Part shown: in pieces, positions 44,126 to 52,059 of the stretch
How the letters are laid out: the number at the start of each line of letters is the position of its first letter
Position numbering within the stretch: position 1 is the first letter of the stretch
Assembly: GCA_937880845.1 (NCBI GenBank)
Contig: CALFLL010000036.1
Span: forward strand, 1-60,089
Reading direction: 5' to 3'
Length of the DNA stretch: 60,089 nucleotides
Origin: an uncultured Drancourtella sp.
GTDB lineage: Bacteria > Bacillota > Clostridia > Lachnospirales > Lachnospiraceae
Translations under genes and position numbers: made by a program
The notes under the pieces: generated by a model
What the model saw: the letters and a program-made list of their open reading frames with translations, nothing else
Databases searched by the model: none
Told to the model about the DNA's origin: nothing

Positions 44126-44213
44126 CGAACATTTGTTCTTTTTATGGTTTTAGTATAAGACACGAACGCATGTTTGTCAATAGATTTAGATAAAGATTTC
44201 GAAAATATGTTCG
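44126..44213 (-). promoter_or_regulatory. SOS promoter with three LexA boxes
   Basis: Minus-strand promoter: TTGACA (44175-44180) and TATACT (44152-44157), 17-bp spacer. LexA-box-like sites: CGAACATTTGTTCT (44126-44139), CGAACGCATGTTTG inside the spacer (44163-44176) and CGAAAATATGTTCG (44200-44213). The first is a perfect GAAC-N4-GTTC; the others differ by one base. Confidence 0.85.
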
Positions 44214-44222
44214 ATTTATATT

Positions 44223-45071
44223 CTACCTTGAAATAAAGAGCACTCCCAGCGTTCCGGGACCGCAGTGGCTTGAAATGACTCCGCCTGCTCTTGTCACGAG
44301 AATTTCTTCAAAAAGATCCAGCTTTTTCAGATATGCTTTTACCTCATCAATGATTTGCCTGTCACAACCGGAATGGGTGATGAATACACGGCTTTTTTCC
44401 GCATGTTTTAAATCTTCTTCCAGATCTTTTACATAAGAAAGGATCACCTTTTGCATCTTTCCTCTATATTTCTTTCCGGGAATCATAGTCCCATGTTCTA
44501 CACTGATCTTCGGATGGAGTTTTAAAGCGCCTCCTGCCAAAGCCGCAAGTCCGCTGCATCTTCCTCCTCGATAGAGATATGTCAATGTATCTACAACAAA
44601 ACTTGCCCGAACTTTGGGTTTCAATGCTTCGATTTTTTCCAGGATTTCGCCTTTGGTTTTCCCCTCTTTTGCCATTTTGGCCGCTTCGATGACAAGCAGA
44701 CCAATCCCTGTCGAAAGATTCTCAGAATCCACAACGGTTACCAGGTCTGAAGCATCCAGTTCCCTTGCAGCCAGTGTCATTACATTCCCTGTTGTGGACA
44801 TTGTGGACGAAATGGAAAAAGCAATCACTTCTTGTTTTTCTTTTACATATGGCTGTATCAATTTCATTGCTGTTTCCAAGGATGCAGCAGATGTTTTTGG
44901 GGTTGTTTTATGTGCTTCTGACCACCGGAAAATCTCATCCGGTGTTATATTTTTTCCATCTTCATACTCCTCTTCACCACAAAGAATATGAAGGGGCAGT
45001 ATGGAAACATCATATTGATCCAGCAAGTCTTTTGACAGATCACATGTACTGTCTGAAATGATTTTTACCAT
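44223..45071 (-). CDS. DegV-family fatty-acid-binding protein
   Basis: The 282-residue protein has the DegV fold: VKIISDSTCDLSKDLL at the N-terminus, PKTSAASLETAM, SSTMSTTGNVMT, LYRGGRCSGLA and the C-terminal SSHCGPGTLGVLF. DegV (FakB-type) proteins bind a fatty acid for phosphorylation by FakA. It lies between the SOS LysM gene and lexA and reads away from lexA. A hairpin-like inverted repeat lies 30 bp upstream of its start. Its location has no obvious link with DNA damage. Confidence 0.9.
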   Translation of the reverse strand: MVKIISDSTCDLSKDLLDQYDVSILPLHILCGEEEYEDGKNITPDEIFRWSEAHKTTPKTSAASLETAMKLIQPYVKEKQEVIAFSISSTMSTTGNVMTLAARELDASDLVTVVDSENLSTGIGLLVIEAAKMAKEGKTKGEILEKIEALKPKVRASFVVDTLTYLYRGGRCSGLAALAGGALKLHPKISVEHGTMIPGKKYRGKMQKVILSYVKDLEEDLKHAEKSRVFITHSGCDRQIIDEVKAYLKKLDLFEEILVTRAGGVISSHCGPGTLGVLFISR

Positions 45072-45104
45072 AATTTCCTCCCGGTTTTTGTATATTTATA
45101 ATCC

Positions 45105-45138
45105 TTATGATAATCGGTTTTTTTAAGATTATCATAAA
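45105..45138 (-). promoter_or_regulatory. Inverted repeat upstream of degV-like gene
   Basis: TTATGATAATC (45105-45115) and GATTATCATAA (45128-45138) are perfect inverted 11-bp arms around a T-rich 12-bp spacer. It could be an operator or a hairpin; no regulator can be assigned. Confidence 0.4.
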
Positions 45139-45208
45139 GGGATTAAAGAACATTTTAACACAGGAATTTTTATTGTCAATTATATTTTTTTCGGAATAGT
45201 CTTCCGGT

Positions 45209-45256
45209 CGAACATATTTTCAGCACATTTGTTTGCTTTTTCTGATGTGCTATGAT
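45209..45256 (+). promoter_or_regulatory. lexA promoter with partial LexA box
   Basis: TTGTTT (45229-45234) and TATGAT (45251-45256), 16-bp spacer. A LexA-box-like CGAACATATTTTCA sits at 45209-45222, one base from GAAC-N4-GTTC, consistent with autoregulation. A poorer match overlaps the -35. Confidence 0.6.
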
Positions 45257-45301
45257 AAAATAAATAAAAGAACAGTTTTTAACAGACAGGGGAGGAACTA
45301 T

Positions 45302-45919
45302 ATGGGAAACGGAAATATTACAAAAAAGCAATCCGAAATTCTTGAATATATAAAAGCACAGATCTTAGAGAGAGGATTTCCGCCGGCAGTCCGTGAAATC
45401 TGCGAGGCGGTAAATTTAAAATCCACTTCATCCGTGCATTCACATCTTGAAACACTTGAGAAAAACGGATATATCAGAAGAGATCCGACAAAACCGCGTG
45501 CAATCGAAATCTTGGACGATAATTTCAATCTTACCAGAAGAGAAATGGCAAATGTCCCGATCATTGGACGTGTAGCAGCCGGAGAGCCTCTTTTGGCAGA
45601 ACAGAATATCGAGGACTATTTCCCGATACCGGTAGAAAAGCTTCCAAACAATCAGACATTCCTTCTGAAAGTACAGGGAGAAAGTATGATCAATGCCGGA
45701 ATTTATAACAAAGACTACCTTCTGGTAGAGCAAAAAAACACAGCAGAAAATGGTGAAATCGTAGTTGCTCTGGTGGAAGACGGTGCTACTGTAAAGCGTT
45801 TCTATAAAGAAGATGGACATTATCGTCTACAGCCGGAAAATGACACGATGGATCCAATCATCGTTGATGAAGTCACGATCATCGGAAAAGTCATCGGTCT
45901 GATGAGATTCCACGTTTAG
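45302..45919 (+). CDS. lexA: LexA, SOS repressor
   Basis: The 205-residue protein has a winged helix (about 1-65, with REICEAVNLKSTSSVHSHLETL), the self-cleavage bond A93-G94 in IGRVAAGEPLL, catalytic S128 in QGESMINAG and K165 in ATVKRF. On DNA damage RecA-DNA filaments trigger its cleavage and release SOS genes, likely including the nearby LysM gene. The start at 45302 follows GGGGAGGAAC; an earlier in-frame Met has no site. Confidence 0.95.
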   Translation: MGNGNITKKQSEILEYIKAQILERGFPPAVREICEAVNLKSTSSVHSHLETLEKNGYIRRDPTKPRAIEILDDNFNLTRREMANVPIIGRVAAGEPLLAEQNIEDYFPIPVEKLPNNQTFLLKVQGESMINAGIYNKDYLLVEQKNTAENGEIVVALVEDGATVKRFYKEDGHYRLQPENDTMDPIIVDEVTIIGKVIGLMRFHV

Positions 45920-45925
45920 AAAGCA

Positions 45926-45972
45926 CAATATGCCTTTGTCGAGTCTTCAACCCCGGCAAAGGCATATTGTTT
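45926..45972 (+). terminator. lexA terminator
   Basis: CAATATGCCTTTG (45926-45938) pairs perfectly with CAAAGGCATATTG (45957-45969) and is followed by TTT. The convergent rsfS gene ends at 45986. Confidence 0.85.
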
Positions 45973-45985
45973 AGTATTGATTCAG

Positions 45986-46357
45986 CTATTCTGCTTTTAA
46001 TTCTTCCGGATCTACATTTTTCCCATCTTTCCAGATACGTTCCAGATTATAGAAAAGACGGTTTTCTTTATCAAAGACATGGACGATCAGATCGCCGAAA
46101 TCAAGCAATACCCATCCGCTCTTTCCGAATCCTTCACGTTGCTTTAATTCCATTCCGGCCCTTTCCAGTGCTTCCTCCACGCTGTCAACCATGGCATTTA
46201 CCTGGCTGTCGCTGTTTCCATCTGCAATGATAAAGTAATCGGCGAGAATACTCAGTTCAGAGATATCGATTACACGGATATCTTCTCCTTTTTTATCATC
46301 CAGTGCTTTATATGCAATGGATGCCATTTTCTTTGAATGTTCCAAGCTGGTATTCAT
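45986..46357 (-). CDS. rsfS: Ribosome silencing factor RsfS
   Basis: The 123-residue protein contains the RsfS core: DIRVIDISELSILADYFIIADGNSDSQVNAMVDSVEE and SGWVLLDFGDLIVHVF. It binds uL14 on the large subunit and blocks joining of subunits in starvation. It is the last gene of the obg operon, 16 bp after yqeK. Start follows AAAGGGGTAG. This gene order is standard in Firmicutes. Confidence 0.95.
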   Translation of the reverse strand: MNTSLEHSKKMASIAYKALDDKKGEDIRVIDISELSILADYFIIADGNSDSQVNAMVDSVEEALERAGMELKQREGFGKSGWVLLDFGDLIVHVFDKENRLFYNLERIWKDGKNVDPEELKAE

Positions 46358-46373
46358 AATCTACCCCTTTCTG

Positions 46374-46958
46374 TTATTTGTTTAATAATTCTTTATAATA
46401 TAAATATGTCTTTTCTGTCATATCGTCAATGACCAGATCCCTTGTATGCAGATAGGCCAGTGAATCCTCCAATATGCGGAAAAGGCATTCATCGATATTG
46501 ATAAAAGCAAGTTTCCTTACTTTCGGCAGATTGGGAGCTTCACATCTTCCCGGCTCCATAAAATCCGCGATATAAATAATTTTATCCAGCAATGTCATTT
46601 CCGGCTTTCCTGTGGTATGACAGGCAATGGCATCAAGAATCCTCTGGTTTGTGATATGGTATTTTTTTGCTGCAAGAAAAGCCCCAAGTTTTGCATGAAG
46701 AAGACTCGGATTCTGATATTCACTTTTTGTGATGTTTAAATGATATTTATCACATAATTTCAGTTTCTTTCCGGACGGGATACATTTTGCACAGTCATGC
46801 AAAAGCCCTGCCATCATTGCTTCTTCTACATTTTCTCCATAACGCATTGCCAGGGAAGCAGCCGTAAACATGACTCCCAGTGTATGCTCATATCTATCCT
46901 GATCCAGATATTTTTTCAGTTTTCTTCTTGTTTTACTGATTCTCTCATTCATACTCAT
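46374..46958 (-). CDS. yqeK: YqeK, HD-domain Ap4A hydrolase
   Basis: The 194-residue protein has the YqeK HD motif GLLHDCAKC (about 47-55), HTLGVMFTAASLAM with the first His, and ACHTTGKPEMTLLDKIIYIADFMEPGR. YqeK proteins cleave diadenosine tetraphosphate symmetrically. It overlaps nadD by ATGA and leads into rsfS. All metal ligands appear present. Confidence 0.93.
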   Translation of the reverse strand: MSMNERISKTRRKLKKYLDQDRYEHTLGVMFTAASLAMRYGENVEEAMMAGLLHDCAKCIPSGKKLKLCDKYHLNITKSEYQNPSLLHAKLGAFLAAKKYHITNQRILDAIACHTTGKPEMTLLDKIIYIADFMEPGRCEAPNLPKVRKLAFINIDECLFRILEDSLAYLHTRDLVIDDMTEKTYLYYKELLNK

Positions 46959-47572
46959 AATGCCTCTTTGTACAGTTGATTTCTTCGAATGTATCCAAGA
47001 ACGGAATCCGGTACGAGATTGCGGATTGTTTTTCCCTCTTGAAGAAGCTTCCTGATCTCACTTGATGAAACCGGAAAGACCGGAGAATGGGAAAAACGTA
47101 TATCTGCGTTGTATTTTTTATTCAGATATCGAATCTGTTCACTCATTCTTTCATCTGTTTCATTCGTTTCCCGTTTTGCTGCAATAATCGTACATGCCGT
47201 CAAAAACCGTTCCGGATGACCCCACGTTTCAACCTGAAACAGAGAATCCGCTCCAATGATAAAATAAAATTTCCGTTCGGGATATAACCGTGAAAATGTC
47301 TCCATTGTCTGATAGGAATAGGAAACGGTTTCTTTCTTTGCTTCATAAGTCTGCAAGACAAAGGAAGACTCTTCCTGAATGGCAAGATTAACCATGTTCA
47401 GGCGATCCTCTGTATCGGTTTTGATTTCTTCCTGTAATTTGTGCGGTGGATTCCCATTTGGCATGAACCATATTTCGTCCAGACTAAATTCTTCTTTCAC
47501 ATGTTTGGCAAGCATAAGATGCCCATTGTGAATCGGATTAAAGGTTCCCCCCATAATTCCTGTCTTCATCAT
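46955..47572 (-). CDS. nadD: NadD, nicotinate-nucleotide adenylyltransferase
   Basis: The 205-residue enzyme starts with the nucleotidyltransferase motif GGTFNPIHNGHLMLA (about 8-22), has FYFIIGADSLFQVETW and the closing SSSEIRKLL, an ISSTxIR variant. It makes deamido-NAD from nicotinate mononucleotide and ATP. It is one base from yhbY and overlaps yqeK. Start is the second of two Met codons, with GAGG-like sequence ahead. Confidence 0.95.
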   Translation of the reverse strand: MMKTGIMGGTFNPIHNGHLMLAKHVKEEFSLDEIWFMPNGNPPHKLQEEIKTDTEDRLNMVNLAIQEESSFVLQTYEAKKETVSYSYQTMETFSRLYPERKFYFIIGADSLFQVETWGHPERFLTACTIIAAKRETNETDERMSEQIRYLNKKYNADIRFSHSPVFPVSSSEIRKLLQEGKTIRNLVPDSVLGYIRRNQLYKEAL

Positions 47573-47866
47573 TTACCTCGGAAGTTCGATCTTCTTTTTG
47601 TCTTTCTTTCCTTCTTTATACAGGACGATCTTCTTTCCAATCACCTGCACAACCTGTGCACGTGTTCTTTCAGCAAGCATGGCTGCCATTTCCTTTGGAT
47701 CATCGGCACAATTCTGGAGAACATTAATTTTGATCAGTTCTCTTGCTTCCAGTGCTTCTTCTATCGCTTTAGTAAGTTCCGGTGTCATGCTTGACTTTCC
47801 GATTTGGAAAATCGGATCCATTGTCATGGCAAGACTTTTTAAATATGCCCTTTGTTTGGATGTCAT
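47573..47866 (-). CDS. yhbY: YhbY-family RNA-binding protein (CRM domain)
   Basis: The 97-residue protein is a single CRM domain: LKSLAMTMDPIFQIGKSSMT and the later MLAERTRAQVVQVIGKKIVLYK with the GxxG-like IGK turn, ending in a basic tail KKDKKKIELPR. It associates with the pre-50S ribosome. The gene lies between obg and nadD, a conserved neighbourhood in Firmicutes. Confidence 0.93.
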   Translation of the reverse strand: MTSKQRAYLKSLAMTMDPIFQIGKSSMTPELTKAIEEALEARELIKINVLQNCADDPKEMAAMLAERTRAQVVQVIGKKIVLYKEGKKDKKKIELPR

Positions 47867-47884
47867 AATCTAATTCCTTTCCCT

Positions 47885-49171
47885 TTATTTGAAATATTCA
47901 AAACTTAATCCGTACATACGGATCGTATCGCCTTCCTGAACGCCTAACTCTTCCAGTTTGTCCAAAATACCTGTGTCTTTGAGGAACTTCTGGAAGAATA
48001 CAAATCCTTTCTCTGAATCAAGGTTTGTATATCCAAGCATCTTTTCGATCTTCGGTCCTTCTACCACAAAGACGCCTTCTTCTTCTTTTTCCACCGTATA
48101 CGGAAGATCTGCAATCAGAAGTTCGTCTTCCGGGAAGAATTCCTGTTCAAACACGATTGGTTTTGTATCCAGTTTTTTCAATTCGTTGTTTACATACCAT
48201 AAAAGTTCACGGACTCCCTCACCGGATACGCCGGATATGGCAAATACTTTGTATCCTTTTGGTTCAAATTCCGTACGGATACGTTCAACCGGATCTTCAT
48301 CTTCACTGTAAATCAGATCAATCTTATTAGCTGCAATAACCTGTGGACGTGCTGCAATTTCCTTGTTGTATTTTTCCAGTTCTTCATTAATCTTATAAAT
48401 ATCATCAACCGGATCACGTCCCTCACTTCCGGAAGCATCCACCACATGGATCATCATTTTGGTACGTTCAATATGACGGAGGAATTCATGACCAAGTCCT
48501 GCTCCGTCAGATGCACCCTCGATCAGCCCCGGAATATCTGCAAGGACAAATCCTTCTCCTTCTCCAAGATCCACTACTCCCAGATTCGGAGAAAGCGTGG
48601 TAAAATGATAGTTGGCGATTTTCGGATTTGCATTGGTCACTCTGGATAAGAAGGTGGATTTCCCTACATTCGGGAATCCCAAAAGTCCGACATCCGCAAT
48701 GACCTTTAATTCCATATTAACCCACATTTCCTGAGAAGGCTGTCCTGGCTGTGCATATTTTGGAACCTGCATGGTAGCTGTTGCAAAATGCTGGTTTCCA
48801 AGCCCTCCTTTTCCGCCTTTTAAAACAACCTGACGTCTGTTTTCACCTGACATATCCGCAACTACTTTTCCGGACTCTGCTTCTCTTATCACGGTTCCTT
48901 CCGGGACACGAAGGATCAAATCCTCTCCATTTGAGCCATGACATTTTCTCTTTTTTCCGTCTTCTCCCGGCTGGGCACAAAATTTGCGGCAATGTCTGAA
49001 ATCCACAAGGGTGTTGAGCCCTTCGTCTACTTCAAAGATGATATCTCCGCCTTTTCCGCCGTCTCCTCCGTCAGGACCACCGTTCATTACGTATTTTTCA
49101 CGGCGGAAACTGACATGTCCGTCTCCGCCTTTTCCTGATTTTATAAATATTTTTGCTCTGTCTGCAAACAT
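47885..49171 (-). CDS. obgE: Obg, ribosome-associated GTPase
   Basis: The 428-residue GTPase has the glycine-rich Obg domain (about 1-158), a G domain with GFPNVGKSTF, DIPGLIEGAS and NKID, and the C-terminal OCT domain (about 340-428) found in Gram-positive Obg. It helps assemble the large ribosomal subunit. It follows rpmA after a terminator, so it may be partly co-transcribed and partly from its own promoter. Confidence 0.97.
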   Translation of the reverse strand: MFADRAKIFIKSGKGGDGHVSFRREKYVMNGGPDGGDGGKGGDIIFEVDEGLNTLVDFRHCRKFCAQPGEDGKKRKCHGSNGEDLILRVPEGTVIREAESGKVVADMSGENRRQVVLKGGKGGLGNQHFATATMQVPKYAQPGQPSQEMWVNMELKVIADVGLLGFPNVGKSTFLSRVTNANPKIANYHFTTLSPNLGVVDLGEGEGFVLADIPGLIEGASDGAGLGHEFLRHIERTKMMIHVVDASGSEGRDPVDDIYKINEELEKYNKEIAARPQVIAANKIDLIYSEDEDPVERIRTEFEPKGYKVFAISGVSGEGVRELLWYVNNELKKLDTKPIVFEQEFFPEDELLIADLPYTVEKEEEGVFVVEGPKIEKMLGYTNLDSEKGFVFFQKFLKDTGILDKLEELGVQEGDTIRMYGLSFEYFK

Positions 49172-49239
49172 ATTAATTTCCTCTCAAATAAATCACTACA
49201 TTTTGTTTCTCTTACATTATATAATAGAAAAGGTGTAAA

Positions 49240-49273
49240 AAACAAGGCTTCAAACCGCAAGATTTGAAGCCTT
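49240..49273 (-). terminator. Terminator/attenuator after rpmA
   Basis: AAGGCTTCAAA (49244-49254) pairs perfectly with TTTGAAGCCTT (49263-49273), followed on the minus strand by GTTTTTT. It limits read-through from the L21-L27 genes to obg. Confidence 0.85.
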
Positions 49274-49309
49274 TATGTGTTCTTCGATTCATGAAAATCG
49301 GACTGATGC

Positions 49310-49594
49310 TTATTCAGCTACCGGATAAACAGAAACCTGTTTTTTATCTCTTCCTTTTCTTTCGAATCTTACAACGCCGTCAACTGTAGCAAATAATGTA
49401 TCGTCGCCACCGCGTCCTACGTTGATTCCCGGATGGATCTTTGTTCCACGCTGTCTGTAAAGGATGTTTCCAGCTTTTACAAACTGTCCGTCTGCTCTTT
49501 TCGCACCAAGTCTTTTGGATTCGGAGTCACGACCGTTCTTTGTAGAACCAACTCCTTTTTTATGAGCGAAAAACTGAAGGTTTAATTTCATCAT
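49310..49594 (-). CDS. rpmA: Ribosomal protein bL27 with cleavable leader
   Basis: The 94-residue protein has the bL27 core GSTKNGRDSESKRLGAKRADGQ and an N-terminal leader MMKLNLQFFAHKKG. In Firmicutes the LNLQFF leader is removed between Phe and Ala by the protease Prp, encoded next to it. The gene follows prp by 3 bp. ATG 49591 is an alternative start. Confidence 0.97.
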   Translation of the reverse strand: MMKLNLQFFAHKKGVGSTKNGRDSESKRLGAKRADGQFVKAGNILYRQRGTKIHPGINVGRGGDDTLFATVDGVVRFERKGRDKKQVSVYPVAE

Positions 49595-49597
49595 GGT

Positions 49598-49930
49598 TTA
49601 CACCTCCCTAAATCTCAAATCAATATAATTTCTGTACTCTTTCTCATCTGCCATATTCTGAAGTCCCAATACCATGGCAGATAACAGTAATGCCGCTTCT
49701 TTGGAAGGCGAATTCTGTAATCTGAAACAGATTTCTCCGCTTTCCTCATCTGCCCGCACAGATATCTGATCCTCTGTGAAAGCCTCAATCGAATTTATCG
49801 TATTGATTACCAGAACAGATGCGGACGCACATACAATGTCTTTTCCGTATTCGTCATATCCTGCATGTCCTTTTGTCCGAAAACCGACATATTCACTCTT
49901 GTCATTCTGATAAATCGTAATCTTAATCAT
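49598..49930 (-). CDS. prp: Prp, ribosomal-processing cysteine protease
   Basis: The 110-residue protein has GHAGYDEYGKDIVCASASVL with the catalytic His and Cys (about 22 and 34). Prp trims the leader of bL27, here LNLQFF-AHKKG, an essential step in Firmicutes. It sits between rplU and rpmA, the conserved position. The rplU stop is 5 bp upstream of its start. Confidence 0.95.
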   Translation of the reverse strand: MIKITIYQNDKSEYVGFRTKGHAGYDEYGKDIVCASASVLVINTINSIEAFTEDQISVRADEESGEICFRLQNSPSKEAALLLSAMVLGLQNMADEKEYRNYIDLRFREV

Positions 49931-49935
49931 GATGA

Positions 49936-50244
49936 TTAAGCATTGATTTTTTCGATTTTAACAGCTGTGTACTGCTGTCTGTGACCGTTTTTCTTGTGGT
50001 AACCTGTTTTTGGTTTGTATTTGTAAACGATAACTTTTTTTGCTTTACCGTCTCCAAGTACAGATGCTTCTACAGTTGCACCTTCAACTGTCGGATTACC
50101 AACTTTCAGTCCGTCATTGCTTACTGCAAGAACCTGGTCAAATGTGTATGTTGTACCAGCTTCTGCTCCAAGCTTTTCAACCTTAATGATATCGCCTTCA
50201 GCTACTTTGTACTGTTTACCACCTGTTGCTATAATTGCGTACAT
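49936..50244 (-). CDS. rplU: Ribosomal protein bL21
   Basis: The 102-residue protein has MYAIIATGGKQYKVAEGD at the start and YKPKTGYHKKNGHRQQYTAVKIEKI at the end, both standard for bL21. The start 50244 follows AGGAGGTGCC; an in-frame extension upstream is leader RNA and not protein. It opens the rplU-prp-rpmA operon. Confidence 0.97.
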   Translation of the reverse strand: MYAIIATGGKQYKVAEGDIIKVEKLGAEAGTTYTFDQVLAVSNDGLKVGNPTVEGATVEASVLGDGKAKKVIVYKYKPKTGYHKKNGHRQQYTAVKIEKINA

Positions 50245-50355
50245 ATGGCACCTCCTATTATCATTACTCGCCGACTGTGGTGTCCTTTTTGGAACTTTAA
50301 AACCTCGCCGTGCGGCATACTCATATATATTAGCATGGCTTTTTTTAAAAATCAA
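50245..50355 (-). ncRNA. rplU promoter and L21 leader RNA
   Basis: Minus-strand promoter: TTGATT (50350-50355) and TAATAT (50327-50332), 17-bp spacer. The ~75-nt leader has GCCGCACGGCGAGG and GGACACCACAGTCGGCGAGTAA, resembling the Firmicutes L21 leader that bL21 may bind. A covariance search would settle it. Confidence 0.55.
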
Positions 50356-50378
50356 GCCTTTTTCCTTATTTTTCTACA

Positions 50379-50807
50379 TTATTTTCCGGAAATACGTTCC
50401 ATCTGTCCTTTTGCCTGTCGGCTCAAATATCCAATAATATCTCTTCTTGTGACGATTCCGATAAAAAAGTGCTCGTCATCTTCTACCGGTACGAAATTCT
50501 GCTCCATTGCACGCTTCACCAAATCTTCCATATCTGCGCCAATACTGACGGGATGATAGTCAAAACGTCTTTCAATTTTTGTCAGAGGGATATTTTCAGC
50601 CTGTTTTATATCCAGTATCTTTTTCTTTTTCAATCCCCAGAGAAGGTCCCCTTCTGTAATAGTTCCCACATATTTTCCTTCCTTATTTAGGACCGGTATG
50701 CAAGAATATTTATAATGTTCCATGATTTCCATTGCCTGACGTACCGTATGGTAGTCACACACATATGTAAGTTCTGCCTTGGGACGAAGGAAAAATAAAA
50801 TATTCAT
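50379..50807 (-). CDS. Protein with two CBS domains
   Basis: The 142-residue protein consists of tandem CBS domains: VRQAMEIMEHYKYSCIPVLNKEGKYVGTITEGDLLWGL, then DLVKRAMEQNFVPVEDDEHFFIGIVTRRDIIGYL. CBS pairs bind adenosine nucleotides and act as energy sensors. It is monocistronic; its partner is unknown. Confidence 0.9.
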   Translation of the reverse strand: MNILFFLRPKAELTYVCDYHTVRQAMEIMEHYKYSCIPVLNKEGKYVGTITEGDLLWGLKKKKILDIKQAENIPLTKIERRFDYHPVSIGADMEDLVKRAMEQNFVPVEDDEHFFIGIVTRRDIIGYLSRQAKGQMERISGK

Positions 50808-50865
50808 TTCTAAACCTCTTTTTCTTATAGCATTGTAATTCTGATTGTATCGTTACAGATTTTTG

Positions 50866-51471
50866 TTATTTATGGAGAAGCTCAAGAGCAACGGAAGGGG
50901 TAAATAAAATCCCGTGCATTCCGGTCTTGCATGCAATCTCCGCATTTTTCTCCATATCATCAAAGTAGATTGCTTTCTTCGGATCGATATGATATCTCTT
51001 CAATAAAATATCATAAATTTTTTCATCCGGTTTTATACATTTTTCTTTCCAGGAAAAAACACCGCCATCAAATTTTTCCAAGAAGGACAAAGTTTCTTTT
51101 GTCTTTTCAAATAACCCTTCTGAATAATTTGACAGATAATAAATATGATACCCTTTTTCTCTAAAGAACCGAATGATATCTTCTGTATAATCCGTCGGAA
51201 GGATACAGTCCTTCAATGCTTCGTAGACTTTCCGGATTTCCTGTTCCAATGAAGGATCGTTCTTTATAAATGCATCACACCAGTCTTCTTTCCCATAAAT
51301 GCCTTTGTCTCCGTCTGTCCATGTGCTGCTGTTAAAAACTGCTTCGGCGATCCTCTTTTTGACATCATCAGCAAAGCCCAAAGGTTCTACACAATGTTCC
51401 CAGTCATATTTTACCAGAACATTTCCGATATCAAATATCACTGTGTTGCAGGTATCAATTGGTATGTTCAT
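50866..51471 (-). CDS. HAD-superfamily hydrolase
   Basis: The 201-residue protein has HAD motif I VIFDIGNVLVKYDW (nucleophile Asp about 14), motif II YLSNYS, and motif III/IV with KPDEKIYDILLKRY and AIYFDDMEKNAE. The family resembles YihX-like sugar or nucleotide phosphatases. The substrate cannot be told from sequence. Confidence 0.88.
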   Translation of the reverse strand: MNIPIDTCNTVIFDIGNVLVKYDWEHCVEPLGFADDVKKRIAEAVFNSSTWTDGDKGIYGKEDWCDAFIKNDPSLEQEIRKVYEALKDCILPTDYTEDIIRFFREKGYHIYYLSNYSEGLFEKTKETLSFLEKFDGGVFSWKEKCIKPDEKIYDILLKRYHIDPKKAIYFDDMEKNAEIACKTGMHGILFTPSVALELLHK

Positions 51472-51555
51472 CGTTGCTTCTCCTTTCTTCTGCTTTGAAA
51501 TCGCATTACATTTTCATTCAATTAGTATAGAATAAGCAAAGAATAAAGTCAATAT

Positions 51556-52059
51556 TTATACATTTTGTTCGTTTCTAATAATATCTGCAAACATTCCGTC
51601 ACAGGCTTTTTTTAAATCCTGTGAGTGCAGACGGATCTGCATACCAAGTTTTCCGCCACTTACGTATAAACTGTCCAGATGTTCTGCATCCTGTTGTATG
51701 ATCGTCTGAAATTTCTTTTTCATTCCGATGGCAGTACATCCCCCTCTGACATATCCCGTCACTTTGGTAAGATCTTTTAAAGGCAGCAGTTCTACGGATT
51801 TTTCGCCTACTACTTTTGCCGCTTTTTTTAAATCAATTTCTTTTTCAATAGGAAGTACAAATACATAGTGATTTTTGCTTTTTCCCTCCAGAACCAATGT
51901 TTTATAAACCATTTCGTGAGGAAGGGAAAGTTTATCTGCTGTTTCCAGTCCGTCCGTAAAGACATCACATTCATATGTCTGATAATCATAGGGAATATTC
52001 ATCTTATCCAGTATACGCATGGCATTTGTTTTCAGTTCTTTTTTGCTCATTTGTTTCAC
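51556..52059 (-). CDS. ybaK: YbaK-type Cys-tRNA(Pro) deacylase
   Basis: The 167-residue protein has YbaK hallmarks: HEMVYKTLVLEGKSKNHYVFVLP with the conserved Lys, GYVRGGCTAIGMKKKF, and DLTKVTG. It hydrolyses Cys-tRNA(Pro) formed in error by prolyl-tRNA synthetase. Its GTG start overlaps the RNase G stop by 3 bp; ATG 52050 is an alternative, so translation is coupled. Confidence 0.9.
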   Translation of the reverse strand: MKQMSKKELKTNAMRILDKMNIPYDYQTYECDVFTDGLETADKLSLPHEMVYKTLVLEGKSKNHYVFVLPIEKEIDLKKAAKVVGEKSVELLPLKDLTKVTGYVRGGCTAIGMKKKFQTIIQQDAEHLDSLYVSGGKLGMQIRLHSQDLKKACDGMFADIIRNEQNV

